Below, one piece after another: positions 1-8,031 of a stretch of DNA of 21,915 bases (the stretch's first letter is position 1; every line of letters begins with the position of its first letter). The notes beneath the pieces are model-generated. The model made no database searches and was not told the origin of the DNA. It was given only the letters and a program-made list of their open reading frames with translations. A program made the translations under genes and the position numbers. The stretch is from Oscillospiraceae bacterium (lineage in GTDB: Bacteria; Bacillota; Clostridia; Oscillospirales; Ruminococcaceae), in NCBI GenBank assembly GCA_900768995.1, contig CAAGEZ010000035.1, positions 1-21,915 of the forward strand, in the 5' to 3' direction.

Positions 1-65
1 CCTAATTCTGTTAATTTCTTGTATCGGTTCTCCTCATCAAAGAACCCTATCTGCCTTATTTTCAT
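1..65 (-). CDS. IS5-like transposase, N-terminal fragment (runs off the left edge)
   Basis: An ATG at 63-65 opens a minus-strand frame that stays open to the window edge. It begins MKIRQIGFFDEENRYKK, which resembles the conserved N-terminus of IS5-type DDE transposases (GFFDEE..R.. followed by a KL.KLGD-like stretch). Only about 21 residues are visible, so the catalytic domain cannot be checked. The ribosome site is weak (AGAG just upstream). A TGG-extended TAAAAT at about 72-80 could act as its -10 box. The IS end should lie between here and the prfB terminator, but I cannot mark its terminal repeat. The family call rests on a short motif recalled from memory. Confidence 0.55.
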   Translation of the reverse strand, partial: MKIRQIGFFDEENRYKKLTEL

Positions 66-136
66 ATCTCTATTTTACCACATTTTTGCTTTTTTGTATA
101 GAGGTTTTTAGAGGTTACCTTAAATGAATAAAAAAT

Positions 137-167
137 GAGCCTGAGAAACTTTGAATTTCTCAGGCTC
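137..167 (-). terminator. Rho-independent terminator of the spe-prfB gene run
   Basis: A perfect 12-bp stem (137-148 with 156-167) closes a 7-base loop. On the minus strand it is followed by ATTTTTTATT. It lies about 20 bases past the prfB stop codon. The plus strand also shows a GTTTT run, so some bidirectional action is possible. Confidence 0.88.
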
Positions 168-186
168 GTTTTCATATCATATTAAA

Positions 187-1317
187 TTATCCGTTAAGCT
201 CTCCGTGGGAAAGGGCAGTAAGATAAGCATTGATAAATCCGTCAAGGTCGCCGTCCATAACAGCGTTGATGTTGCCGTTCTCATAGCCTGTTCTTGTGTC
301 CTTGGCAAGGGTGTAGGGCATAAATACGTAGGAACGTATCTGAGCACCCCAAGCGATCTCCTTTTTAACGCCCTTGATGTCTTCGATCTTGTCAAGATGC
401 TCTCTTTCCTTTATTTCGGCAAGCTTTGAGACGAGCATCTTCATAGCGTAGTCCTTGTTCTGATACTGGCTTCGCTGGGTCTGGCAGGATACTACGATAC
501 CTGTGGGCTTATGGGTGAGACGTACAGCGGAGCTTGTTTTGTTGACCTTCTGTCCGCCTGCGCCGCTGGCACGGTAGAAGTCAATTTCAAGGTCCTCGGG
601 ACGTATCTCAATGTTGAGGTTTGCGCCGTCCATTTCGGGCATAACTTCAAGTGATGCAAAAGAGGTCTGTCTTCTTCCCGATGAGTCAAAGGGAGAGATG
701 CGGACAAGTCTGTGAACGCCGTTTTCGCTCTTAAGGAAACCGTATGCATTAAGCCCCTCAACAAGAAGTGATGCGGACTTGATTCCCGCTTCATCGCCGT
801 CAAGATAGTCAAGAGTCGTTACCTTGAAGTTGTGGCGCTCTGCCCAGCGGTTGTACATTCTGAAGAGCATTTCCGCCCAGTCCTGAGCCTCTGTTCCGCC
901 TGCGCCTGCGTGGAATGTAAGGATAGCGTTCTTGCTGTCGTATTCGCCTGTGAGGAGAGTGGTGAGCTTTGTGGTCTCCAGCTCTGCCTTGAACTTGTCA
1001 GCCTCGGCTCTAAGCTCGTTTACGGTGTCCTCGTCCTCGTCCTGACCCTCTTCAACGGTAAGCTCTATCATTGTAAGAGTGTCTTCCAGCATATCGTTGA
1101 GCTTCTTGTAGCTTTCAATGGTTGCTTCGTTCTGCTTGATAGTCTGCATTACCTTCTGGGAATTTTCAAGGTCGTCCCAGAATCCGTCTGCTGCGGATTT
1201 TTCCTGAAGTTCCGCATTTTCTTCCTTGAGCTTGTCGATGTTAAGGATAACATAAAGCTCCTTCATATCTTTTCTGTAGCCCTCAAGCTCCAGTCTCAGT
1301 TCGTCAAGTAAAAGCAT
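187..1317 (-). CDS. prfB: Peptide chain release factor 2
   Basis: RF2 recognises UGA and UAA stop codons in the ribosome and triggers release of the finished protein. The 376-residue frame has the usual family length. It shows the coiled-coil N-terminal domain, the SPF anticodon-like tripeptide (in RISPFDSSGRR), which reads UGA in RF2, and the catalytic GGQ loop at residues 254-256 (SGAGGQKVNKTSSAVR). The start is the ATG at 1315-1317, with GGAGG about 10 bases upstream. The gene is continuous: the in-frame UGA and +1 frameshift that regulate RF2 in many bacteria are absent near codons 20-35. An AAGGAG stretch still lies there, close to a CTT AAC where a CTT TGA would be expected. It is the last gene of the minus-strand run, 53 bases after the NUDIX gene, and is followed by the terminator at 137-167. 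Confidence 0.96.
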   Translation of the reverse strand: MLLLDELRLELEGYRKDMKELYVILNIDKLKEENAELQEKSAADGFWDDLENSQKVMQTIKQNEATIESYKKLNDMLEDTLTMIELTVEEGQDEDEDTVNELRAEADKFKAELETTKLTTLLTGEYDSKNAILTFHAGAGGTEAQDWAEMLFRMYNRWAERHNFKVTTLDYLDGDEAGIKSASLLVEGLNAYGFLKSENGVHRLVRISPFDSSGRRQTSFASLEVMPEMDGANLNIEIRPEDLEIDFYRASGAGGQKVNKTSSAVRLTHKPTGIVVSCQTQRSQYQNKDYAMKMLVSKLAEIKEREHLDKIEDIKGVKKEIAWGAQIRSYVFMPYTLAKDTRTGYENGNINAVMDGDLDGFINAYLTALSHGELNG

Positions 1318-1370
1318 TTGTAAATTACCTCCATTTAATGTTTTGGTGAGCTGAAATATTTTCAGTATCG

Positions 1371-1835
1371 TCAGAACATTGCTCCCCGCCGGTATTCGAT
1401 ATATTTGCGAATGGGTTCCCTGACAGGAGGGCAGATGTTATGGGGGATATGGTCAATGTCAAAAAATCTGAGCTCCTCCACTTCTTCGGGCTGGCACTTC
1501 ATTTCGCCCGAATATTTACGGCAGATATACAGTATGTCAATGGTGCTTACCTCATCGCCGTTGGGATAGGTGTAGTGCTGTTCCTCGCCTGAGAACACCC
1601 CGAAAAGCTCGAGGCTTTCGGCGGTTAGCCCCGTTTCCTCAAAAAGCTCTCTTGCGGCTGCGTCCTCAACACGTTCAAACAGCTCCACCGCTCCTCCGCA
1701 GTAGCTCCACGAGCCGTTGTCCGTGCGTTTCTGTAAAAGTATCTCGCCCTTTTCGTTTTCAACGATGACGCTGGCGGCAGTATGCTGTACGGGCATATGT
1801 CCCACATATTTTCTTATATCGGATATATAGCCCAT
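1371..1835 (-). CDS. NUDIX hydrolase
   Basis: This 154-residue protein has a complete Nudix box: a G in GGAVELF, an E five residues on, seven residues, then RELFEETGL. That fits GX5EX7REUXEEXGU, the Mg-binding catalytic helix that hydrolyses nucleoside-diphosphate-linked compounds. The N-terminal half (HTAASVIVENEKGEILLQKR) is the usual beta-sheet before the box. The substrate cannot be told from sequence; mutT-like clean-up or a sugar nucleotide are both possible. The start ATG at 1833-1835 has AAAGGAAAG just upstream. It lies 18 bases after the nitroreductase stop and 53 bases before prfB, so it is probably co-transcribed. Confidence 0.9.
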   Translation of the reverse strand: MGYISDIRKYVGHMPVQHTAASVIVENEKGEILLQKRTDNGSWSYCGGAVELFERVEDAAARELFEETGLTAESLELFGVFSGEEQHYTYPNGDEVSTIDILYICRKYSGEMKCQPEEVEELRFFDIDHIPHNICPPVREPIRKYIEYRRGAMF

Positions 1836-1853
1836 ATGTACTTTCCTTTCGTT

Positions 1854-2396
1854 TCAGATAAATCTTGTAATTTCCTCGGCTGACTTCTTCGGAGGGCATT
1901 TCGGCTCTTCTGCGGGATATCCCACTGCAATTGCCGCTGTTACCCTTTCGGTATCGGGGAGGTTTATTATCTCGGCAATCTTTTTGTCATCAATGATGCC
2001 CATTATGACTGAGCCAAGACCTGCATCGTGAGCTGCAAGGGAAAAGGTCTGAGCCGCAATGCCGCTGTCGTACATTTCCCAGCTGTCGCCCTTTGATGTG
2101 GAAAAGCTGCCGTCACGCTCGTAGCCGCATCTTTTTGTAACTGCGCTCTGGATAACAAGGCAGGGGCAATTAATGATAATTTCCTTGTTGTGTTCAAAGC
2201 CCATTGTTGCCTCATTTGCTATTCTTTCGATAACAGCCCTGTCGGTGACAACATTCCACCTTGCGGTCTGGGAATTTTTCCAGGAGGGGACATATGCCGC
2301 AAGTGAGATAATTTCCGTCATTGTTTCCTTTGAAACGGCTTTGTCCGCAAATTTACGGACGGTGCGTCTGGTCATTATTGCTTCTTTCAGCTCCAT
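1854..2396 (-). CDS. Nitroreductase-family flavoprotein
   Basis: This is a small FMN-dependent nitroreductase of about 180 residues. The N-terminal motif AIMTRRTVRKFADKAVSKE is the family's phosphate/FMN-binding start. The middle (SLAAYVPSWKNSQTARW) and the glycine-rich GLGSVIMGIIDD segment also fit. Such enzymes reduce nitro compounds, quinones or flavins with NAD(P)H; the real substrate is unknown. Two ATG codons are possible, at 2400-2402 and 2394-2396. The AAAGGAAAG ribosome site abuts the first and is about 9 bases from the second, so I chose the second. The 5' end overlaps the end of the CLC gene by about 44 bases, which implies translational coupling. Confidence 0.88.
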   Translation of the reverse strand: MELKEAIMTRRTVRKFADKAVSKETMTEIISLAAYVPSWKNSQTARWNVVTDRAVIERIANEATMGFEHNKEIIINCPCLVIQSAVTKRCGYERDGSFSTSKGDSWEMYDSGIAAQTFSLAAHDAGLGSVIMGIIDDKKIAEIINLPDTERVTAAIAVGYPAEEPKCPPKKSAEEITRFI

Positions 2397-3735
2397 TATC
2401 ATCTTTCCTTTCGTGGAGAATATGTTTTCCTTTTATCTGCTGATATGTTCTGAAATGCTTGAATTTTCTGCGGACGAGCTTGCCCTCGTAAAATTCCTGT
2501 GCGCTGTAAAGTCCCGTATATCCCGAAAGCATATAGGAAAGTCCTATTGCAAGGGCAAAATAGGGGAGACCCTCGGTGCTGTAAAGCTCGATGCTGAGGA
2601 TTATTGCGGACAGGGGGCAGTTTGTTACGCCGCAGAATACGGCAACAAGACCGAGAGCTGCTCCGAATGAGGGATTTAGTCCTATAAGCCTGCCGAAAAA
2701 GCAGCCGAATGTTGCTCCTGTGAACATTGTGGGGACAATTTCGCCGCCCTTAAAGCCCGCTCCGAGAGTGAGGGCGGTAAGGAGTATCTTTATAAGAAAT
2801 GCCTCCGGACGGCACTCTCCTGTGAATGCACGTCTGATGACATCGGTTCCTGCACCGTTGTAGTCAAAGCTTCCTGTGAGGAAGAAGAGGGCGAAGGATA
2901 TCGCCGCAACGACAAGTCCGCCTGCTGCGGCTCTCAGGTATTTATTTGGGATAAGCTTTTTGTAAAGCTTTGCGGTCTTTCGTATCATAAAGCAGAACAG
3001 CACGCTTACGAATGCACAGGCGATTCCGAGAATAAGCACCTGTAATGCCGTTACCGCCGAATATGCGTCAAAGGCGGGGACGCTTTCAACGTGGTATGCG
3101 GTGGGGTGAACGCCTATTGCCGAAGCGGTTATTGCGGCTGTCACCGATGAGATAAGGCAGGGGACAATGGCGGAGTAGTGGACTATTCCCACAACGGTGA
3201 CTTCAATCGCAAAGACCGCCGATGCAACTGGTGTGCCGAAAAGTGAGGAAAAGCCTGCCGCCATTCCGCACATAATGAGGACGGAATACTCGCTGTCATT
3301 GAGTTTTAGTGGCTTTCTCAGCGGTGATATAAGGCTTCCGCCAAGCTGTAATGCCGCACCCTCACGTCCTGCAGAACCTCCAAGGAGATGCGTAAGGGCA
3401 GTTGCTGCGATTATGAGAGGAGCGGTCTTTGGAGAGACATTCTCCTCGCCTCTTGCGCCCCTGATTATGCTGTTTGTGCCGCCGTCCTTGTCCATTCCGA
3501 GGAGATGATACAGCCACACTATCAGCACGCCGCCTATGGGCAGCAGGAGTATGAGAAAGCTGTTTGCCTGTCTGCAATCGGTCACGATGCCCAGGAGCTG
3601 ATGAAACAGCGCTCCCACAGCGCCTATGACTATGCCCGAAATGACAGAGATGAAAAACCACTTGAGGAAAATTTCCCATTGTATAAATATATTTTCCCTG
3701 ACGTGGAATATGCCCTTAATGCTTTTTTTCATCAT
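2353..3735 (-). CDS. CLC-family anion channel or anion/proton antiporter
   Basis: This 460-residue polytopic membrane protein belongs to the CLC family. Seen directly: GGSAGREGAALQLGGS (the GREGP region holding the gating glutamate), CGMAAGFSSLFGTPVASAVF followed by AIEV, and FKGGEIVPTMFTGATFG near the C-terminal anion site. The chloride-type GSGIP motif is not recognisable; GGTN stands near its place. GREGA replaces GREGP, and a valine stands where CLC-ec1 has its inner proton glutamate (IEV rather than IEE). These changes recall fluoride-selective CLC-F proteins, but I cannot assign the ion. The ATG at 3733-3735 shares one base with the speB stop (TGATG). A second ATG follows at once. The C-terminal tail overlaps the nitroreductase start. 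Confidence 0.88.
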   Translation of the reverse strand: MMKKSIKGIFHVRENIFIQWEIFLKWFFISVISGIVIGAVGALFHQLLGIVTDCRQANSFLILLLPIGGVLIVWLYHLLGMDKDGGTNSIIRGARGEENVSPKTAPLIIAATALTHLLGGSAGREGAALQLGGSLISPLRKPLKLNDSEYSVLIMCGMAAGFSSLFGTPVASAVFAIEVTVVGIVHYSAIVPCLISSVTAAITASAIGVHPTAYHVESVPAFDAYSAVTALQVLILGIACAFVSVLFCFMIRKTAKLYKKLIPNKYLRAAAGGLVVAAISFALFFLTGSFDYNGAGTDVIRRAFTGECRPEAFLIKILLTALTLGAGFKGGEIVPTMFTGATFGCFFGRLIGLNPSFGAALGLVAVFCGVTNCPLSAIILSIELYSTEGLPYFALAIGLSYMLSGYTGLYSAQEFYEGKLVRRKFKHFRTYQQIKGKHILHERKDDNGAERSNNDQTHRP

Positions 3736-4601
3736 CAGAGCACCGCCAAAAGAAGCTCTCTCAGAAGCTTGCAGGCAATTGCGGTGGAAGCACCGCTCTG
3801 GTCATAGTGGGGTGACAGCTCATTGAGGTCAGTGCCCACGATGTTAAGGGTGTTTCCTATCATAATTATGGCTTCAAGGAGCTGATTGTAGGTGGCTCCG
3901 CCCGCCTCTGGAGTACCTGTTCCGCAGAAATAAGCGGGGTCGAGAACGTCAAGGTCAATTGTGAGATAAACGTTTTTGCCTTTGAGCTTTTCGATGACCG
4001 AGGGGAGAGCGTCAAAGGAAACACCCCTGATGCCTGTTTTGTGCATTTCGGTGTGACCCTCGGCGGCAAATCTGAACTCGTCCCTGTCGCCGCTTCTGAT
4101 GCCGAACTGAAATATCCTGCCGTCACCGATAATGTCGTGACAGCGGCGGATAACGCAGGCGTGGGACAGCTTCTGTCCGAGATAATCCTCTCTCAGGTCG
4201 CAGTGAGCGTCGAAATGGAGAAGATATAGGTCATTGTACTTTTTCTGCACGGCTCTGAATGCGCCGAGAGTCACAAGATGCTCGCCGCCAAGCATTACGG
4301 GGAGCTTTCCCGCATCAAGTATTTCAGCGGTATGTGCTTCGATATCATTAAGTGCCCCCTCGGGTGAGCCGAAGCAAAGCTCCAAGTCGCCGGAATCGAA
4401 CACCTTTACATCAAGGAGATCCTTGTCCTGATAGGGTGAATATGTCTCTATCCCGAAGCTTTCCGAGCGCATTGCGGAGGGACCGAAGCGTGTTCCGGGA
4501 CGGAAAGAGGTGGTGCTGTCAAAGGGCGCACCGAATATGACCGCCTGTGCCTCCTCAAAGGGGGTGTCGCAGGCGATAAAGGAATTAGTTTGTGCAAGCA
4601 T
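3735..4601 (-). CDS. speB: Agmatinase (ureohydrolase family)
   Basis: SpeB hydrolyses agmatine to putrescine and urea with a two-manganese centre. The metal-binding motifs of the arginase/agmatinase fold are all present in order: GGEH, HFDAHCDLR, and TIDLDVLDPAYFCGTGTPE. The 288-residue length is normal for the family. The start could be the GTG at 4602-4604 or the ATG at 4599-4601; AAAGGAG lies 7 and 10 bases upstream of them. The start overlaps the speE stop (4585) by about 17 bases and its own stop overlaps the CLC start. The neighbouring arginine decarboxylase and spermidine synthase favour agmatinase over arginase or formiminoglutamase. Confidence 0.93.
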   Translation of the reverse strand: MLAQTNSFIACDTPFEEAQAVIFGAPFDSTTSFRPGTRFGPSAMRSESFGIETYSPYQDKDLLDVKVFDSGDLELCFGSPEGALNDIEAHTAEILDAGKLPVMLGGEHLVTLGAFRAVQKKYNDLYLLHFDAHCDLREDYLGQKLSHACVIRRCHDIIGDGRIFQFGIRSGDRDEFRFAAEGHTEMHKTGIRGVSFDALPSVIEKLKGKNVYLTIDLDVLDPAYFCGTGTPEAGGATYNQLLEAIIMIGNTLNIVGTDLNELSPHYDQSGASTAIACKLLRELLLAVL

Positions 4602-5439
4602 CACGGAGAAGCTCCTTTACATAGTTTGGAACTGCAAAGCAGCCCTTATGCAGGTCGGTATTGTAATATTTTGTCTTTATTCCCAAAGCATTCCACCTGT
4701 CGGCGTCAAATGCAAGAGGGTCAACGGTCTTTGAAGCAAAGCCGAAGAGCCAGTGTCCCGAGGGGTATGTGGGAATGTGTACCTGATACACCTTGCAAAT
4801 GGGGAAGAACTCATTTATGCGCTTGTGAGCACGCTGCATAGCCTTTGCGTCCTCCTCGTAATAGGGGCTTTCGTGCTGATTTACGAGGATACCGTTTTCG
4901 GTGAGGGCATTGTAGCAGTTGCCGTAAAATTCGCTGGTGAAAAGTCCCTCTCCGGGGCCGAACGGGTCGGTGCTGTCAACGATTATGAGGTCATATTCGT
5001 TTTCCTTGGTGCGGACGTATCTAAGTCCGTCCTCAAAATAAAGATGAACTCTTGGGTCATCAAGCTTGCAGGCGGTCTGAGGGAGATATTCCCTGCAAAC
5101 CTTTACCACCTCTTCGTCGATCTCCACCATATCAATGTGCTCTACAGTGCTGTAGCGGGTAAGCTCCCTTACAGTGCCTCCGTCTCCCGCACCGATAACG
5201 AGGATACGCTTTATGTCGGGATTTGAAGCCATAGCCACGTGGGTTATCATCTCGTGGTACATAAATTCGTCCTTTTCGGTGAGCATCATCAGTCCGTCGA
5301 GGGTGAGAAATCTGCCGAATTCAGGGCTGTCAAAGACGTCTATTCTCTGAAATTCGCTCTGTCCGCTGTAAAGCTGTCTGTCAACTCTTATAGACATTTT
5401 TGCGCCTTTGGAATGAAATTCGCTGAACCAAAGCTCCAT
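4585..5439 (-). CDS. speE: Spermidine synthase (polyamine aminopropyltransferase)
   Basis: SpeE moves the aminopropyl group from decarboxylated SAM to putrescine. The 284-residue protein starts MELWFSEFH and has the N-terminal beta-strand domain (QSEFQRIDVFDSPEFGRFL, LDGLMMLTEKDEFMYHEM). The Rossmann nucleotide motif LVIGAGDGGTVREL follows, then DMVEIDEEVV and the active-site aspartate segment IIVDSTDPFGPGEGLF. These match the family throughout. The ATG at 5437-5439 has AAGGCGG seven bases upstream. It lies 17 bases after speA and overlaps speB. Confidence 0.96.
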   Translation of the reverse strand: MELWFSEFHSKGAKMSIRVDRQLYSGQSEFQRIDVFDSPEFGRFLTLDGLMMLTEKDEFMYHEMITHVAMASNPDIKRILVIGAGDGGTVRELTRYSTVEHIDMVEIDEEVVKVCREYLPQTACKLDDPRVHLYFEDGLRYVRTKENEYDLIIVDSTDPFGPGEGLFTSEFYGNCYNALTENGILVNQHESPYYEEDAKAMQRAHKRINEFFPICKVYQVHIPTYPSGHWLFGFASKTVDPLAFDADRWNALGIKTKYYNTDLHKGCFAVPNYVKELLRDACTN

Positions 5440-5456
5440 AAAATTTCCGCCTTTCC

Positions 5457-6908
5457 TTAGTGTTCCTTAATAACTCTTATCTTTTCGATGTTCATATCCT
5501 CAGTACCCGTCATAAAGCAGCCACGCTTCTTGGAAAAGTCGATGTTCTCGAGAATTTCTGGGGTGAGCAGCTCGCCCGGGGCGATAATGGGAATGCCCGG
5601 AGGATAGCACATTACAAATTCACAGGATATCCGTCCTGCGCTCTCCATAATGGGCAGGACCTCCTGCTCGCCGTAAAAGGCTTCCTTTGGAGACATAACT
5701 ATCTGAGGATTTATGTATTCGTGGTCGATGTGTCCTGCGCTGTCCCTGCCGAAACGCCTTTTTATCTCCGAAAGGGCTGAAACAAGGCGTTCAATGTCTT
5801 TCCAGCGGTCACCCGGGGAGATTATGGCAAGCACATTTCCGATATCGCCAAGCTCCATCTGAATGTCATAGCTGTCACGGAGACGGTCATATACTTCAAT
5901 TCCCGCAAGACCGATATCACGGGTATAAACAGACAGCTTTGTCTTGTCAAAAGCGAATATATCATCGCCGTTCACAAGCTCGTCCGAATATGCGTAATAG
6001 CCGCCTATCTTGTTTACCTCTTCCCTCGCATATTCCGCAGACTTGATTATCTGAGCGCAAAGCTCTTTTCCCTGAGTTGCGTAGTATTTTCTTGCGATAT
6101 CGAGAGATGAAAGCAGGAGATATGAGCCGCTTGTGGTCTGGGTCAGGTTGATTATGGCTCTTACGTGACCCTCGGTGAGGTCGGCGTTTTTGCCAACGAG
6201 GAGAAAGCTGCTCTGAGTGAGGGAGCCGCCTGTCTTGTGCATTGACACCGCAGCCATATCAGCTCCAGCCGCCATTGCGGATATGGGCATATTCTCACCG
6301 AAATAAAGGTGAGTTCCGTGAGCCTCGTCAGCAAGTACCTTCATTCCGTGGGAATGGGCAAGCTTTACTATGCTTTTAAGGTCGGAGCATATGCCGTAAT
6401 AGGTGGGGTTATTGACGAAAACCGCCTTTGCGTCGGGATTTTCCAGTATCGCTTTTTCAACGTCCTTAACGCTCATTCCGAGGGGAATGCCCAGCCTTTT
6501 GTTAACTCCCGGGTTAACGTAAACAGGCTTAACGCCGCTTATTATCATTGCATTGATGGCGCTTCGGTGGACGTTTCGGGGGATTATTATCTTGTCCCCC
6601 TCCTTGCAGACCGAAAGTACCATTGACTGCACCGATGAGGTCGTTCCGTTTACCATAAAAAAGCAGAGACCTGCGCCGAAGGCTTCGGCTGCAAGCTGCT
6701 CTGCTTCTCTGATAACAGAAACTGGGTGGCAGAGATTGTCCAGGGGCTTCATAGAGTTTACGTCTACGTTCATACAGGTCTGCCCGAGAAAATCGGTGAG
6801 CATAGGGTTGCCCTTGCCGTGCTTGTGTCCGGGCACGTCAAAGGGAACTACCCTTGCTTCGTTATATCTGTTAAGAGCTTCGTAAATAGGCGCTCTGTTC
6901 TGATCCAT
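5457..6908 (-). CDS. speA: Orn/Lys/Arg decarboxylase family, probably arginine decarboxylase
   Basis: This PLP enzyme of fold type I probably decarboxylates arginine to agmatine. It shows the glycine/histidine-rich FDVPGHKHGKG start, the ADEAHGTHLYFG segment, and SMHKTGGSLTQSSFLLV with the PLP lysine at about residue 225. A C-terminal domain includes the CYPPGIPIIAPGE substrate motif. It is the short, roughly 480-residue form found in Gram-positive bacteria, without the wing domain of inducible E. coli enzymes. Sequence alone does not separate arginine from lysine or ornithine; the agmatinase next door argues for arginine. The start is the ATG at 6906-6908 because AAGGAG is 10 bases upstream; the GTG at 6915-6917 would touch the ribosome site. 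Confidence 0.9.
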   Translation of the reverse strand: MDQNRAPIYEALNRYNEARVVPFDVPGHKHGKGNPMLTDFLGQTCMNVDVNSMKPLDNLCHPVSVIREAEQLAAEAFGAGLCFFMVNGTTSSVQSMVLSVCKEGDKIIIPRNVHRSAINAMIISGVKPVYVNPGVNKRLGIPLGMSVKDVEKAILENPDAKAVFVNNPTYYGICSDLKSIVKLAHSHGMKVLADEAHGTHLYFGENMPISAMAAGADMAAVSMHKTGGSLTQSSFLLVGKNADLTEGHVRAIINLTQTTSGSYLLLSSLDIARKYYATQGKELCAQIIKSAEYAREEVNKIGGYYAYSDELVNGDDIFAFDKTKLSVYTRDIGLAGIEVYDRLRDSYDIQMELGDIGNVLAIISPGDRWKDIERLVSALSEIKRRFGRDSAGHIDHEYINPQIVMSPKEAFYGEQEVLPIMESAGRISCEFVMCYPPGIPIIAPGELLTPEILENIDFSKKRGCFMTGTEDMNIEKIRVIKEH

Positions 6909-6936
6909 TTTACCCACACTCCTTACACAAAAAATA

Positions 6937-7743
6937 TCAGAAGATGTTCATTCCGCTGAATATTTCGATCATCTCACGCCTGAGAAGATCGTTTATCTCA
7001 AGTCTGCGCTTGGGTGCAAGCTCGTATGTGTCGGTATTGAAAAGGTAATTCTGTAGAAAAATTTCCTTTATCATCATCTTTGTGTGGAAGATGTTCGCCT
7101 GATAAACGTTGATGTCAATGGCATCGTAGCGTTCAAGGGTCTCCTTGGCGATGTAGTCCTGGATAGAGGTGATGTCGTGGTCGATAAAGAGCTTCTTGCC
7201 CTTTTCGTCACGGGTAAAGCCTCTGACCCTGTAATCTATGGTGATGATGTCCGAATCAAAGCTGCCGATAAGGTAATCGAGAGATTTAAGAGGGGTGATC
7301 TCTCCGCAGGTGGAAACGTCAATGTCCACTCTGAACGTGGTTATGGCATTATCGGGGTGAAATTCGGGATAGGTGTGAACGGTAAGGTGGCTCTTGTCAA
7401 GATGACCCGCAATGTCCTGCTTCTGGGGAACGCCCCTCATATTGCAGGATTCGTCCATATCCTCACGGGAAATATGCTCCTCGGAGATAAGGAGAGTCAC
7501 CGACGCACCCTGAGGCTCATAATCCTGCTTGGAAATGTTCAGCACGTGAGCGCCGATAGCCTCCGTTACGTCGCAGAGTATCTTGGTAAGGCGGTCTGAG
7601 TTATACTGCTCGTCAATGTATTTGATATAGTCCTGCTGTTCCCTCTGGCTCTTTGCATAGCAGATATCATATATATTGAAGCTTAAAGTTTTCGTAAGGT
7701 TATTAAAACCGTAAAGCTTGAGCTTATCGTTCAACCCTAACAT
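6937..7743 (-). CDS. speD: S-adenosylmethionine decarboxylase proenzyme (long E. coli type)
   Basis: SpeD decarboxylates SAM to give the aminopropyl donor used by SpeE. It matures by self-cleavage that turns a serine into the pyruvoyl cofactor. The site is visible in LDKSHLTVHTYPEFHPDN, with cleavage expected between Lys and Ser near residue 118. DIDVSTCGEITPLKSLDYLI and FTRDEKGKKLFIDHDITSIQ also match the long bacterial class of about 265 residues. The ATG at 7741-7743 is chosen because the AAAGGAA site (7748-7754) is well spaced from it; the GTG one codon upstream is too close. This is the first gene of the polyamine run, with its own promoter and a structured leader. Confidence 0.94.
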   Translation of the reverse strand: MLGLNDKLKLYGFNNLTKTLSFNIYDICYAKSQREQQDYIKYIDEQYNSDRLTKILCDVTEAIGAHVLNISKQDYEPQGASVTLLISEEHISREDMDESCNMRGVPQKQDIAGHLDKSHLTVHTYPEFHPDNAITTFRVDIDVSTCGEITPLKSLDYLIGSFDSDIITIDYRVRGFTRDEKGKKLFIDHDITSIQDYIAKETLERYDAIDINVYQANIFHTKMMIKEIFLQNYLFNTDTYELAPKRRLEINDLLRREMIEIFSGMNIF

Positions 7744-7764
7744 CACGTTCCTTTCGGCAATATG

Positions 7765-7824
7765 CTCCGCATTTCGCAGAGATATTTTTAAAATAAAAAA
7801 GCCGTATAACAGCTGTCTGTACGC
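7765..7824 (-). promoter_or_regulatory. Structured speD leader with terminator-like hairpin
   Basis: Between the predicted transcription start (about 7833) and the speD ATG lie two hairpins on the minus strand. The first (7801-7824) is imperfect: its outer GCGTA/TACGGC arms can pair around an ACAG/CTGT core, and it is followed at once by TTTTTTATTTT, as in an intrinsic terminator. The second (7765-7781) has a 6-pair stem, CTCTGC with GCGGAG, just before the ribosome site. A nine-codon frame beginning ATGCGGAGC ends in a TGA that shares its A with the speD ATG, but it has no clear ribosome site. This could be attenuation control. I recognise no named riboswitch. Confidence 0.45.
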
Positions 7825-7839
7825 TATTACACATTATAT

Positions 7840-7868
7840 ATAATAACCTTTATCACGACAAAAGTCAA
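7840..7868 (-). promoter_or_regulatory. speD: Sigma-70-type promoter of the speD operon
   Basis: On the minus strand TTGACT (7863-7868) and TATTAT (7840-7845) are separated by 17 bases. Transcription should start near 7833 and give a leader of about 90 bases. Confidence 0.75.
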
Positions 7869-7983
7869 GCAAATTGCAAAAAAAGTTTCAAAGCATTTAC
7901 ATTGTTACCTGTGAGAATAAAACTGTTTATCAAATTTTTATCTGTAATTTAATAGTTTCGGCATTTATAAAATTATGGTAAAG

Positions 7984-7992
7984 TGGTATAAT
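7984..7992 (+). promoter_or_regulatory. Extended -10 promoter of the MATE gene
   Basis: TGGTATAAT is a perfect extended -10 element. The -35 position (7964-7969) is poor (TTTATA), as is common with extended -10 promoters. The implied start near 7999 lies downstream of the ATG at 7975, so that ATG cannot be used from this promoter. Confidence 0.7.
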
Positions 7993-8031
7993 TTATATGA
8001 GTTTAATTACATATTCAAGGAGAAGATAGCT

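Noticed and set aside
832..1311. Long open frame on the plus strand opposite prfB
   Set aside because: It is the antisense of a strongly conserved gene, has no family signature and no ribosome site. The same applies to the antisense frames over the CLC, spe and MATE genes.
7975..8031. Upstream ATG for the MATE gene at 7975
   Set aside because: It lies before the predicted transcription start and has no ribosome site. AAGGAGAAG points to the TTG at 8032.
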